Source: Bondarzewia mesenterica
Lineage: Eukaryota; Basidiomycota; Agaricomycetes; Russulales; Bondarzewiaceae
Length of the DNA: 64,000 bases
Direction of reading: 5' to 3'
Assembly (NCBI GenBank): GCA_004802705.1
Contig: SGPL01000133.1
Location: 1-64,000 of the forward strand
Shown piece by piece: positions 36,042 through 48,000 of this stretch (its first letter is position 1; each line of letters begins with the position of its first letter). The notes under the pieces are model-generated. The model had not been told where the DNA came from, did not search any database, and worked only from the letters and a program-made list of their open reading frames with translations. The position numbers and the translations under genes were made by a program.

Positions 36042-38971
36042 ATGTCGTCTTCCCCGTCGACGCCCAGCTCTGACCGTTTCCACGTCAAGGGCCTCGCGAA
36101 AAGGGTCAAGAGGCGCATAAGCTTCGCAAAGGCGCGCTTAGCCTCGAAAGAACCGGAGCAGCCCGGTTCGATCCATCGTAATGTCAGTCACGGTTCCAAG
36201 GGTCCTCTCACTCCCGTCCTAAAGCATATCGCCCTCTCCCTGTCTCTCAATACCGCCATCTCCATCCCCGTTCATACTCCTGTCGCCCCTCGCCAGCGCA
36301 CTGCTAGTGCCAGCTCCGTATCTACACAAGAGTCTCACCTCTCAAAGGATCGTGACCTCCTCGCTAGTCTTCCCAGCTCAGTCTCGGAAGCACAGGAGGA
36401 CATATCGTCGACATCGCACTTAGAAGACTCGGAAGTTTCGCAGGATCGAGGTATGGAGGGTACGCCGTCGTTGTTGCACTTGGATTCCAAGCCACCGGGA
36501 GATCTGGTAGAAAGAGCTAGTGAAGAAGTGGAAGTGTTTGGTGAGACCGTTGTTGAAGCTGACCAAGGTGGAAGTTCGGAGACCGTCATGGCGCCATCAC
36601 ATGAGCCTAATGTGCCAGAGCCGGTGGCCCCATCCGCTTCGGAGGATGCTGAATCTTTGGAGGCCAAAATCCCTGTGCCCGAAGCAGCTTCTGCGGTGAA
36701 CGAGGTCCTGACATCATCTTCCAGCCATCAGATCGTCGAGCCTGAAGTTGTCGAGCGTGCAGTCGTCGAGCGTGCAGTCGTCGAGCGTGCAGTCGTCGAG
36801 CCTACTGCCGTCGAGCCTCCAGCCGTCGAGCCTGCAGTCGCCGAAACTGCAGAAGCTGAGTCTGCAGTCGATGAGCCCATCGTAGTGGAGCCTGAAGTCG
36901 TCGAGCCTACAGTCGTCGAGCCTAAAGCCGTCGAGCCTGCAGAAACTGAGCCTGCAGTTGATGAGCCCATCGTAGTGGAGCCTGCAGTTGCCGAGTCTGA
37001 AGTCGTCGAGTCTGTCAAGCTCGCAATGCCTGACTCTTTCCTCGTCGACAATCCAGAGGATTCAGTTTCCGACTCGGAACTTCCAACTGCTCGTCTTCCT
37101 CCTGAATCCAGCGCTCTTCTCGCCGAATCTCAGATTTTCGTCCCAGCCGACGAAATCTCGCTCAGCGTTCAAATGCCTCCACCATCTTCCAGTACCATCT
37201 CCCCTCGACTCAACGTCAACAAGCCCGTCCCGATTCCACCTCCATCGCCCTCTGACACAGAATCCTCCGAGTCAGAGCGCCCGTTATCTATCTCCCGCAG
37301 CTGGTCCTGCCGACGATGTTCCTCCCGATCCCGAATGTACGCCTTTGCTTCCATCTCACGTGGTGGTACACGAAACGCTCAATGGTGTATTATTGAACCT
37401 GTACACGATATTTATGCGGGGCGACTCTCATTTATTATCTTTGTTGTGTGTATGTATGCTTAGACGGACCCATTGACTACGCTCTTGGTAAAATACATTC
37501 CAAATCCTGAGATGCGACCCAAGAGAGATCTGACCGGGGAATGGACAAGGACCGACTTCAACACGCTCGTTGTAAGTTTATGAGTTTCTGTGCATGAGCG
37601 TGGATTGTGAGATGACCATCGTTGTTCTTGGCGCAGATGACGAACAGCTGGAGGGCTTTAGCTCGACAAGCTCGAGACCGACTCGTGCAAGCCGATCCGG
37701 AAGACTTGAATCTCGTCTTGAGCGTGAGGCCCAATCTGACCCTCAACCCGTGTCCCATTCACTCAACATCTCGCCTCTCCATAGCTGTGGTACCTCCGCG
37801 TCTCCTCCCTCGCGCGTCTGCGGCTCTTCAACCAGACCTCAGCAGAGCTCACTAACCTCTTCACTGCGCTTTCCTCCGCGCCACCCCCCGCGCGCACCCA
37901 TATCTTCGAGAGCCTCCTCCCATTCGAGCTCGAGGTCCTCTACGCGCGCGTCAAGTACTGGGCGGGCGACATGCTAGGACACGCCGACGCGCTCGGCGCC
38001 CTCCTTCATAAATGCCGCCGGAAGGCCCGAGCAGCGCGTGGTGAGCGCGGTGCGGCCGACCGCCAGATGTGGACGGAGCGCGGGGCCAGGGTCGGGCTCG
38101 ATCGCCGCGTCGCAGTTCATCGAGATGAAGGTACCATATTCTCTCTTCTCCCTCCCCTTCTCTGTCCATATACGACTGACGGACTGATTGACTGTGATCG
38201 GCGCAGGACTTCACGGCGGCGACGCGGCTTCTCGAACCACTGTTGGACCAGCCCGCGCAGACGTACGAGCTGCGCGGCGCGGTTGCGCGTGTGTGCCTCG
38301 TCGCGGGCCAGATGAGCGCGGCTGAGCGGCANTTCGCTGTCGTCGATGCCGACCCGAACGTCCCGCAAGTGATAAAGGACATGAATGCGGCCTTGCTCGC
38401 GTCTGCGCGCGGCGAGTGGGAGCGAGCGGCCGAGTTGTTGGACGGCTTGGTCGCTGCTGATGCGGAGAATTTTGCGGTGAGCGTCCCGTCCAATCAATGG
38501 GTTTCCAAGACGAAGTCGGAGAACTGATCGTGATAATATTCGGGTGCGAACAGGCCGTGAACAATCTGGCTGTGGCGCTTTTGAGCGGGGGAAAGCTCAA
38601 GGAGGTGCGTCCGATCCTCTTTCTGGACAAAGATCGAAAATGACGGACGTTTCCTCGCTCGCTAATTTATTTTTCTTCATGATGCGATATATCATCATCT
38701 CGAAGAGCATCCAAGTCCTCGAATTCGCCCTCCAGAGCTCGCCCTCTACACTGACGATGGCCGAGCCCTTCCTCTTCAATCTCTGTACGCCTTTTCCCTC
38801 CCTCCTTTTCTTGTTTCTTCCTCTTCGGCGCTGATGCAGTGGTTTCAAGCGACGCTTTATGAGCTTCGGTCCGCGGTCGCCGCCGACAAGAAGCGCGACC
38901 TCCTCGTCGAGGTCGCCAAGTGGAGCGGGGACGGGCTCCGCACGACCTGCCTCAAGATGCCATCCGGTTGA
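36042..38971 (+). CDS. TRAPP complex subunit 12 (TRAPPC12/TTC15-like)
   Basis: About 830 residues. The N-terminal ~430 ([20 protein letters not shown] from 36042) are disordered, Ser-rich and hold a 5-residue Val-Glu-Pro repeat. The conserved part starts [20 protein letters not shown], then [10 protein letters not shown] and [19 protein letters not shown]. It continues as TPR-like helices ([71 protein letters not shown]). The C-terminus [20 protein letters not shown] and TTCLKMPSG (stop 38971) is diagnostic for TRAPPC12. It takes part in ER-Golgi tethering. Two frame problems: near 37,290-37,330 the frame changes without a clean intron, and near 38,094-38,100 one extra base interrupts an otherwise continuous exon before [10 protein letters not shown]. 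An N sits at 38332. Confidence 0.82.
36735..37015 (+). repeat. 15-base coding minisatellite (Val-Glu-Pro repeats)
   Basis: About 18 imperfect copies of a 15-base unit (GTCGTCGAGCSTGCA and variants) encode [15 protein letters not shown]-type pentapeptides in the disordered TRAPPC12 N-terminus. Three adjacent AVVER copies are identical at DNA level, a sign of recent expansion. A longer unit ([12 protein letters not shown] region) is duplicated too. Confidence 0.8.
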
Positions 38972-39464
38972 TGGAGTACGCAGGCGTTCGGCTTCCACAG
39001 CTGCAGTGCTGTGCCACTGCAACATATCCCCTTTCAAATTTGTCAGTTGGCTCGGCGTTTGGAAACTCTATCGATGTGAAAGGCGTCGTCGCCCGGGAAT
39101 AGACGTCGCACTTGTACGACAGACTCGTCGTGGGTTTTCTTGTCTTGGCTCAAATTTTATGATTTTTTGTTCTCTATAATGACGGTTGCAAACGGCACAG
39201 CGCGAAATGAGAGTAAAGATTAGTAAAGAGCAGATAATGTATCATTCTAATGCGTGTGTGTATAAACAAAGTATATGTCGCCTTGGCATGATGATCCTAC
39301 AAATACATGACCACAAAGAGTCCACCGAAGAGGGAAATAGAAGCATACGATACGTTTAAGAACCAAAAACCAAAAAGTCCTTGTCATACGTACATGACTT
39401 GCGCGAGCGAGCAGGTGACCAACATTCTCGGCGTCCACCCTACCCGCGTCGCCGGGAGGCTCGA
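38972..39464. other. Convergent intergenic region
   Basis: 3' flanks of TRAPPC12 and the acyltransferase. Nothing further is recognised. Confidence 0.5.
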
Positions 39465-41795
39465 TCAGTAAACGACGTACGCAACGCAAAGCAGCGGGAA
39501 ACCGGCATAGAGCCCTAGCCAAAAGACGACGTTGCCCAAGAGCTTGTTGCGCTTGATCGCGGGCAAGCGACCGATGGCGATGAGTGGGATCTGGATGAGC
39601 TGCATCGTGAAGAGGTACATCCTAGGTGGCATCGCGAATCAGTCATTTGATGAGATAAAACCAGATAGGTTTGAGGAAAAGAATCAAAATCGGAATATGA
39701 GAAAGAGGAAATATCGATGGAGAGGAAAAGGACTTGGGATGAAAGAACTTGTGGTGAAGAGGGTGATAAGGGGTAAATTGAGCACGTACCGGATTTTCTG
39801 GGTGACAATAGCCATGACGAGCTCGTGCACCGAGGCGCTGAGGACGAACGTAAGGGACATGGCCCCAAAGCGGGAAAGGTGGTAGGAAGTCATCGAGGTC
39901 GCGTAAACATGGCGAAGGAGGAAAGTGTACACGGGCTTGTTCCATTTGCGAGAGAACTCGTCCCAGGAGGTCGAGTTCCACTGCGAATTCATGACAGATA
40001 CATTAGAAAAAGAATTTGAGATATGTGCGAGGCAATTACCCAGTCTTCGTAGAATTGTCGGTCAGCGAAACTAACGCGTATGGGGTGAGCAAAACGATGG
40101 CCGATGCGAGTTCAATGCGACTCACTAGGAGAGTTCTGCAAATCCATTACAGATGCATTCTGCAGCGTGGTGGTCCATTGTCAGATGCAGGTCAATCTCA
40201 AACTTAATTCGGACACACCAAAGATGAGATAGAACAGTAAAAGGTATGCCATCATGAAGGGCAACGCCAAATCCACCAGACTCTTCGCGAAAGACTGGTC
40301 TGGTGACGGCGTTTGGGGCAGAATGAACGTCTCTGTGATAGTATAGAGAAGCACAAACGTCCCGAACGTCGCGATCGTCTTCTCGAAAACATACAGCGGT
40401 CGGATCCTAAACTGACGTAAATCACATTCGCCCGATTGACGGTCACGAAGGGGCAAACTCACCGATTAGTTCGAGGATACTCGAGCTCGTAGCAGAGAGT
40501 AGGGATGAGCATATATACCGCAAAATTCTTCAGCGTGATACTCGCAGGCCAGCGTATCTGGTTCGGGCCTGTGCTGATGAGCTCAGAGTCCACCTCAGAG
40601 AAATCGCGGGCGAGCGCGGCAACGGTTTCGTCCGGATGATCAACCAGCAAGTGCGGGAGGAGCTTTTCCTTCTCCCGAGCCCTGCGGTCGTCGTCACATT
40701 GCGCGACCGCTTCCTCAACCGCCGCATGGTCCCGCAACCGGCTGCGCAGCGCGTTCGCCGTATTCCCGTCAATGTATGACTTGTATGAACCCTCCGGCAG
40801 GGGCGATGGTGTGTCGATTGGCGGGCTGCTCGACTCGGCGCTGGCCACTTCAGTCCCGCTGCCGTCGAGCTCCGCGCGGTGTGCTTTCGCGACGGCGATC
40901 GCTTGGTCCCAACCACCGACGCGTGATGTCGCGGCCTCAAGCTGGCTGAAGAGGAATTCGCTTTGGGAAGATGCCCATTGAAGGTAGCCGTTGACGGCCA
41001 TGTAGGAGTGCATCTTCATGATCATTACCTGGACATGCGAATTTGAGGTTTGGATCTGAGAAACGGAAGGCACGTACGACTTACAAGACTGTGTAAAGTG
41101 AAGAATCCGGATTGAACCCATGGCCATTGTCTACGATACACATGAATACAGCCGCACCGACGTAGATTGTGAGAAATGCTTACCGGTGGTAGGTCCACCT
41201 AATAGCAATGAACAAAACCAGCGCCTGGAACGCATGTTGCAACATAACTCCGGTCGAATAATATCGGATCCAACCCCGACTAATGGCTTTGGCGAATGGG
41301 ACGCAAAGTCCCGTGCTCAAGACGAGGACGGCGTCGCTGATGATGAGCGTGAACGCGTCTCGCGAGATCATCGTTGCGAACACGAGGTTGAGGGGTTTGC
41401 CACTGGTCTCGATGGACCGAATGTAAGTCCGGACAGTAAATATGAAAAGAGATATCCAAAAGAGGGTGAAGAATCCCTACAAGACATTAACATCACGTCG
41501 AGTGCACCGCGTCAGAAGAGAAGATCACCATAAATTAGATGCGAGGATAAGGGTGTCACGGTAGAGGGTTAGGACGTACGCGGAATTCGTTGGTACTTGA
41601 CGACTCATTTTCAATATCGAATGCGGAGGTTCGCGGGACGAACGACACGGCAGCCTTCAGCTTCTTGGAGTACCTCGACCGGAATGGCTTCGAGACATAT
41701 AGCGTCCCTTCGTTGGTAGGGATGACACCGCTTGACCTGCGTTCCACCTTCTGCAGTGCGCCGTTGGCACCCGCATCCCGAGTCTTCTCCTGCAT
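39465..41795 (-). CDS. Sterol O-acyltransferase (ACAT/ARE-like, MBOAT family)
   Basis: Multi-pass ER enzyme of about 580 residues that esterifies ergosterol or related sterols with fatty acyl-CoA for storage in lipid droplets. The family signature FYxDWWN is present as FYEDW spliced to WNSTSWDEFSRKWNKPVY (~39,940-40,060), and the catalytic His lies in VLSASVHELVMAIV. Other family segments are FTLFWISLFIFTVRTY, MKMHSYMAVNGYL, WPASITLKNFAVYMLIPTLC, YELEYPRT and the end GLYAGFPLLCVAYVVY with the stop at 39465. Several hydrophobic segments are spread over about eight exons. The start is uncertain: Met at 41795 (MQEKTRDAG) is used here, but the open frame continues upstream to about 41,880 and a further exon is likely. 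DGAT1 is the near alternative; FYEDWWN with HSYM favours the sterol enzyme. Confidence 0.87.
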
Positions 41796-42501
41796 GGACC
41801 GTTTGAGCGCATTTGTTTCCGCAACGCGCGCCAGCGTGGTGTTACCGCTATGGCAAGATTCCAAACCAAGTTGAATGAGACGAATCTGCTTTGAGATCTA
41901 TGGTGACTCCTAATCTGAGGGGTGTGCTCACCTGATCATAAGCTAGAGAATAGCAAAAATGGAAAAGGGACTAAATTAACTTGCAATAAGCTGGTAAATC
42001 AAGCACGAGAGGTGAGCGCAGAGAAGATTGTGGGTGTTGTGTGAGTTGGCGGAGATGCCCTGCGCTCGCCCTCGCGCTGCTGAAATATATGTTTTGTCAG
42101 GCAGCGGGCAGTGACGATATGAACACAGCAGGTGATGAAAATACTTGGCGAGAGCGCCGATTAGAACTTGTATTACTGTGCGCTAACTTGGTCATAGCTC
42201 AGCCGAGCCATTCCGGGTGGGGCCTCTCCTGAGCAACTCCTGAGCTCTGGTCAACAGTGCTGACATATGGTGTAACGTGCACTCAACCCTCTGTCGAGGA
42301 TGATTTTCATCTTTTTTTTGTCTTCGACGTTGCTGTTGAAACGTTGACGGTTGGGAAGTTGGGCGCAGAGGGAACACAAAACAATTGTTTGAACTTGACA
42401 AGTTCGCAAAACTGGTTCGCTTTCTTATAAAGTGTCACGTGCGCAAAGTGCGATCGTGAGCGGCAGAGCTCGAATTTGAAACGGAAACAGACGTCTTGCC
42501 C
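41796..42501. promoter_or_regulatory. Divergent promoter region, acyltransferase / RED
   Basis: Up to 706 bases between the two starts, including probable 5' exon sequence of the acyltransferase (to about 41,950). No TATA box or repeat is clear. Confidence 0.4.
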
Positions 42502-44185
42502 ATGGATCAGGTTCGTCGCGACTTCGTCCTTCATATTCTGCTCATATTGACGATGCTTTGTGTCTTCGGGATATCAGGACTCTTTTCGACAGCTTCTACA
42601 AACTCCAAGGCCAGGGGCCTCCAATGGGACCCCTACCTCAATCAAGCGCGGTTCGCTGTTAACTACTATCAAAGCAGGATCGTCCAAAATGTACGTCTCG
42701 TCCACGCCTCGTACCATGAAACTCATCAATTGCTAACTGTATTTCTGCAGTGCGACAGTGGCGGCGTCTGACCCTGCTTTCAAACCTCGCAAGGTGAAAA
42801 AGCAGTCGGAGAAGTACCGCAATCGCGCGGAAGAACGAAGGGCGGGCGTCGACAACGACTATTCTCAAGTGTGTACCTTTCCAGCTCATGTCTCTTCAAC
42901 TTGTCAAACATTGATTTACAGGTAGAAGCTGTACTGGAGGACTTCGAGCGACGGAATGCGGATAACGAAGATCGCGCCGCGGTACGCCAGTCAACCTCGT
43001 ACAATTTCCCTATTTTTACTCACATATTTATGTCATTCACAATTTCAGGTGGAAGCGCAGCGCCTCTATCTNGGTGGCGACTCGGATCACTCTATCCTCG
43101 TCAAGGGCCTCGACTTTGCGCTTCTTGAGCAAAACAAAGCCCGACTTTCATCCGCCTCGTCTAAGGTTGAGGACGAGTCGCTCGAGCAAGCGTTCAAGCA
43201 GGCCGCATCGACAGCAGGGGCTTCGACCGTGAGCGCGAATGGGAAGAAACGNTCGCGCGCGGATCTGATCCGCGAGCTGAAAGAGAAGCGTGCGGGCGCG
43301 GAGGAACCGTCGGAGAAGGAGGAGAAGGGTCTGGCGAGCGTGAGTGACAAATTCAGACCGATCGGGTTCAAACCTATCGGTGCGCCGGTTGCGGAGAAAG
43401 GGAAGAAGAAGGCGGCCAAGGGGCAGGAGGGGGAGGGTGGGGAGAGAAAGAAGAAGAAGCGGAAGGTTGATGAAGGAAAGAGTGTGCTACAGGGCGCTGC
43501 AGATCAGAAGGGGGGCATGGGACCTCCCCCTTTGCCTGCAAAACGCTTATCTGCTCTTGAACCTCCGAAGGGAACAGTGCCACAGACACAGACTACAAAC
43601 CTGTTTTCTCAGCCGGAGCCGGAACCAATGGACGAGGTCTTTGACATCTTTGCAGGTGCTGGGGAGTATGAGGGTATTGATCTTGGGGATGACGATGAAG
43701 ACAGTGCTGAGGATGGCGAAGAAAAACCACCTCGAGACCGATCTCCGGCAGCGCGCGAGGCGCTCACGACTGCAATCCCNGAATCTGCACGGCGACGAAA
43801 ATGGTTTGATGAGCCCGAACCAGAACAGCCTGGACCTTCCACCTCAACCGCAGGCCCAGCGGAATCCTCGACTAAGTCAAAGTCGCGCTCGCCGCCTCCG
43901 CCGGATGTCGAGGAAGGAGAGGAGGAAGAAGTTACGCGCCTCATGCCTCTCGCGTCTTCAGCTGTGCCTTCTATCAAGGAGCTTTTGGCCATGGATGAGG
44001 CCGTGGAGAAGGGGAAAAAGCGGAAGGCGAGGAAGGAGAAAAAGGGGAAAGGTGGGGGTGGGGATAAGCTTGACAGGGATTACCAAAGGTGAAAGCGTAG
44101 CCGTTCTTGACCCGTTATGACTCTTGTGCTGATGTTTGTTTCGTGCAGATTGAAGAGCTACGAGGCGAAGAAAGCTGCTGGCTGA
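42502..44185 (+). CDS. Spliceosomal protein RED (IK factor)
   Basis: About 460 residues in six exons. The first exon encodes just MDQ (42502) before an intron, and the second gives DSFRQLLQTPRPGASNG. The RED N-terminal domain follows: PAFKPRKVKKQSEKYRNRAE, ERRAGVDNDYSQ, VEAVLEDFERRNADNEDRAA, VEAQRLYLGGDSDHSILVKG and LDFALLEQNKA, which is the diagnostic segment. The rest is charged and low in complexity, with basic KKKKRK-type stretches (nuclear localisation) and an acidic Glu/Asp-rich region. The last exon is LKSYEAKKAAG with the stop at 44185. RED binds Smu1 and enters the precatalytic spliceosome (B complex). Three single Ns (43072, 43252, 43780) do not disrupt the frame. The translated signal-like start MDQVRRDFVLHILLIL is only intron read-through. 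Confidence 0.9.
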
Positions 44186-45094
44186 TCTACGAGGAGAGCT
44201 CGCGTCCGAATTGTTGTTGCAATCTCACAGTTCTTGTCCGTCGAGTCTCCGCCGATAGTCATCCGTTTCATCCATTCCCCCGTTGACTGTCGAAATGCGC
44301 TAAGTATAGAATCGAGCACGAGGATGTTTCCGAAGAGGAACAGTTAATTTCCTCTTGTCCATCTCGTCCCCTCTAGCCCGTCTCAGTGGATATGTGGCTC
44401 CATCGTGAGCGCACGAGCATGGCAATTCATGCTCGACATCATCCTCTAACACTGTTGCTTTTGAACATGAGTTTCGCTAGCGGCCCTGCCAGAATAACTG
44501 CCATTGGCAGCGAGTTGATTCTCAGGCTCTTGAGCAGTCGCTTGGATGATGATAGATGGGCGTTCAGGTGGCGAACAAGTCAGGAACTTGAACGAAGCGC
44601 GCAGGAATATTGCGGCGAGCGTTTCCTTTGGTGCTCCAGTCCCCTGATGGCGGTCTCTTTCTTCTCAACTCACACCCGCCATTGTGATCCAGTGGGTTGT
44701 TTGTTTGACTTATTTGCTAGAACACGGCTCAGCCATTAACACCCAAATTTGAAAGCAGTGGTATAGTATATTACGACGGCAAATGACAGCACTGTCCGCC
44801 ATTTTGCGTGACGTTGTACAAGATTGACAAGAAGCGGTGGTATGTATAGATTAGTAGCAGTTATTATGCATCAGTACTGATCGGCAAGTTGTAAGTATGA
44901 GTTCAACGACTGGGGAGAAACGTAAGTGCAGTGAGTAGGGATTAGTATAAACGGGCCACAGTTCACGATCGATCACTTCAAGATACCAGAAATATTGCTC
45001 ATCCGTCCCCTCTGATCCGGGAGAACAAAAGTATGAGCGTCTCATGCAGGTAGGTCTTCCAAGCAATGACTTTGAACCTACCTACTTTACCAGC
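44186..45094. other. Convergent intergenic region
   Basis: 0.9 kb between the ends of RED and the giant minus-strand gene. A plus-strand frame of 117 codons at 44,386-44,739 has no motif and is probably chance. Confidence 0.5.
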
Positions 45095-48000
45095 TCATGC
45101 ACGACGGAAATCATCCTCCGTCAATACCCGCGCATGCAAGATCTTGCCCAGATGGGTTGACAGATAGCTCATGCCTTTTCGTCTGAGCCCAACCAGCTCC
45201 TTCAACATCTCCAACGGACTACTGTCGAAGGGGGAGACGATGACCTCCGATCGGCCCCGGAGCTGTCTCGGTCGATCCCCCGGTAGAATGAACCCATCGC
45301 TCTGCACTCGAATTTCACGGGCCTTTCCCTTGCTTTTGCCCTTGCCCCTTGCACTGCTATTGGGACTGTTCCCCGTGTAGACGCCCAAGAACGCGCAAAG
45401 CTCGATGTAAATCGAATAGTCATTGAGGAATAGCTGTCCGGCCCACAGGTTTAGCTGGGTTTGGATAAGGGTCGTCGGTGGCGCCCATCCTGATCGTGGC
45501 AAGGGGGGTATGCAGCAGAATTGGAGATCGGAGAAAGACCTCATCGACTGTATCACGCGTGGGGTGTAGACATGCAGGCGAACGACCTTGCTCTTTCGAA
45601 TAGCCGGGATCAAGTCATCGACCTCTTGAGGGCTAAGGACGACGAGGACCATGCTGCCGGTCTGGACGCTCGAGACGATCCAATTGACGGGGCGTAGGTG
45701 ATCTGTGAGTGTGGGACGTTCCCTACTGTCAACTGTAACCGTGAAATCTTCCGTCGCGAGCAAGGACGTTGACCAGGCTTTGGCATTCTCGACGCCGAGA
45801 GGTAGGAAAAGCGACACAAAATATAAAGAGCGGTTGGGTACAATACCAGTGCGAATGAAGTTACGAACGTCGGTACGAATTTTGTGTGAGGCGGGCGCCA
45901 TCTTCGAAGGTCTCTCCACCTGGCGTTCCCGTTCGATCTCATGGCTGACCTCTCGCTCCTGTTCCTCCTCCATCTTGGTATCTGAGAGGGTCGTCACTCC
46001 TAATTCTTCCAAACGGTCACGCAAAGCCGGAATACCAGAGACAGCGCATTGGGTTGGGGAAGAGTGCTGCCCAGATACCAATGCAGAAACCTTGTACATC
46101 TCTTCCAACGTTCTAGACTCTGGTTGGAGCCAGCCGCGAGTTAGCACGTCGACATTCCCATCTGAGGCGGAGTATTCAAGGTACGCAGTTTTACGTTGGT
46201 CATAGTCCAGTCCCTGCTGTGCCCAGTGAGGAACATGATGGAGAATATCCGCGCATGTTTCAAGCATTGCCCAGCGCAGAATATCCAGGACTTTGACCTG
46301 ATCCATTGGCTTTAGGTCCCCAGCGGCCCGTATGTGCCTGTCTACCTCTAAAGGAGCACAAAACATGACAGACTGGCCTTTTTCCCAGTTTTCGCATGCG
46401 CATGCAACCTAGAAATAGTACTCAGTATGTCAACGTAAAAAATGTACTGAAATCAGCGACCTTGGAGCAAGCGGTCCTTCGTCACCTTCGGTCCCAGCGT
46501 CACAGCCGCACGAGTTTTGTGAGGTAATTTGAGGTCTGTTCCTCTAGTGTGAGCGTCATCAAGGTAAACAAGACACTTGTCAAGTTGCTGGCTGAACGGC
46601 GAAGAGAAGAATGGCTCTACAGTGCCATCTTGAGTGAGGACGGCGAGATCATCTGTGTCGCTGAAGAAAATCGCCGCAGGTAGGTCCTGTCTCAAGGACA
46701 ACCAAAACTTTACTAGTTCCTCGTTCTGCAATTCCAACATTTGTGCCCCAACATCCAGCAAGACACGGACCTCAGGATCCTGTTCGACGAGAAGGCACAA
46801 GAATTCCCTCGCCAAACAAGGCTCATCGTCTGGGCCTTGCGTACAGACATAATGGTTATTCTCAGGCTGAAGAAGATACTGGAGGACCAAAGCATTGGTG
46901 CTTAGCTGTTTGACAGGATCGTCCTGAGAGATCGAAGTTGGTAAGAGGTAGCGATTATCGTTAGTCCCGCTGAATCCCGTCGTGACGTGCATCTTCTGCT
47001 CTGCGAGGTCCCATCCTGATGTCGCCAATTTGCATGGGAACTCCATCGCTTGCTTAGGAAACACGACTTGGGCTAGGAAGAAGTCGATGACAACGTGGTT
47101 TCTGGAAAATAGAGGGACGAGATGACGGTCAACTTGTTCGTGATCTATAATGTTAATTCCGCTGAGCTGGCGAAGAACTGGTGGTACTTCGTCATCTCCA
47201 TGGACCCACTGATTGAATTCCAATGCAGGGTTGTCCAGTTTAAAGAGAGTTTCAAAGGATTGCAGTAGCTGAGCTTTGGTAAGGCCACAATAATAGTAGC
47301 TTAGGCAAGTCAGCGCAATTGCGACATCGGGATGTCCAAACTCCGCCCTCAGCGATGGTATGTCCTGTGAAAAGCATCTGTCAGATGAATAGCGGGAAAG
47401 AGGTCATGATATGAATTCGCACCTTCGCACGATAGGGCACAGCCAAAAGCGATCGACGAGGGTCAAGCCCATAATTAACTCGCCAGCGCCGCTCCTTCAG
47501 CACATAGACGATGATCCCAGTATCGTCAGCCAAAAGGCCACGGAGTAAAAGGAGTCCCTTCCAAGTCCCGGTCTTGCTGCAATGCCCTTCCACCAAAAGG
47601 CAATCCTGCTCCGAAATGTACTTCTCCGTGATGAAACGATGGGCGGCCTTGCGTACGTTAGATGGCAGAAGAGTGAATGTTAAATTGGAGAAAGCGCCGC
47701 GCATCGCATCGTCCGCGACCATCGAAGTCAGGATCTTGGCGACATTGGTGCCCAGAATACGCGTCATCGGGAACCTGCTTCCACTTCCTTCTTCGAACTC
47801 CAGCTCTTCAGGGAAACGCTGCCGTAAAGCTGCAGCGTGTTTTCGAACCAAAGAGAAAACCTGCTGTATAGTCATCCATCGATCTGGATGGTCCTCGAGG
47901 GGCTTCTGTTCTCCAATCGTGTAGACAAGCTGGTATCGGACATGCAAAATTTCGTCACTCTCATCCAGGATATCTCGGGACGTCCTCGTAAGCCAGTCCT

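Noticed and set aside
36728..37051. Minus-strand Gly/Ser/Thr repeat protein
   Set aside because: It is the antisense of the Val-Glu-Pro minisatellite in TRAPPC12.
42502..42690. Membrane protein starting MDQVRRDFVLHILLIL
   Set aside because: This is read-through of the first intron of RED; splicing after MDQ gives the conserved DSFRQLL start.
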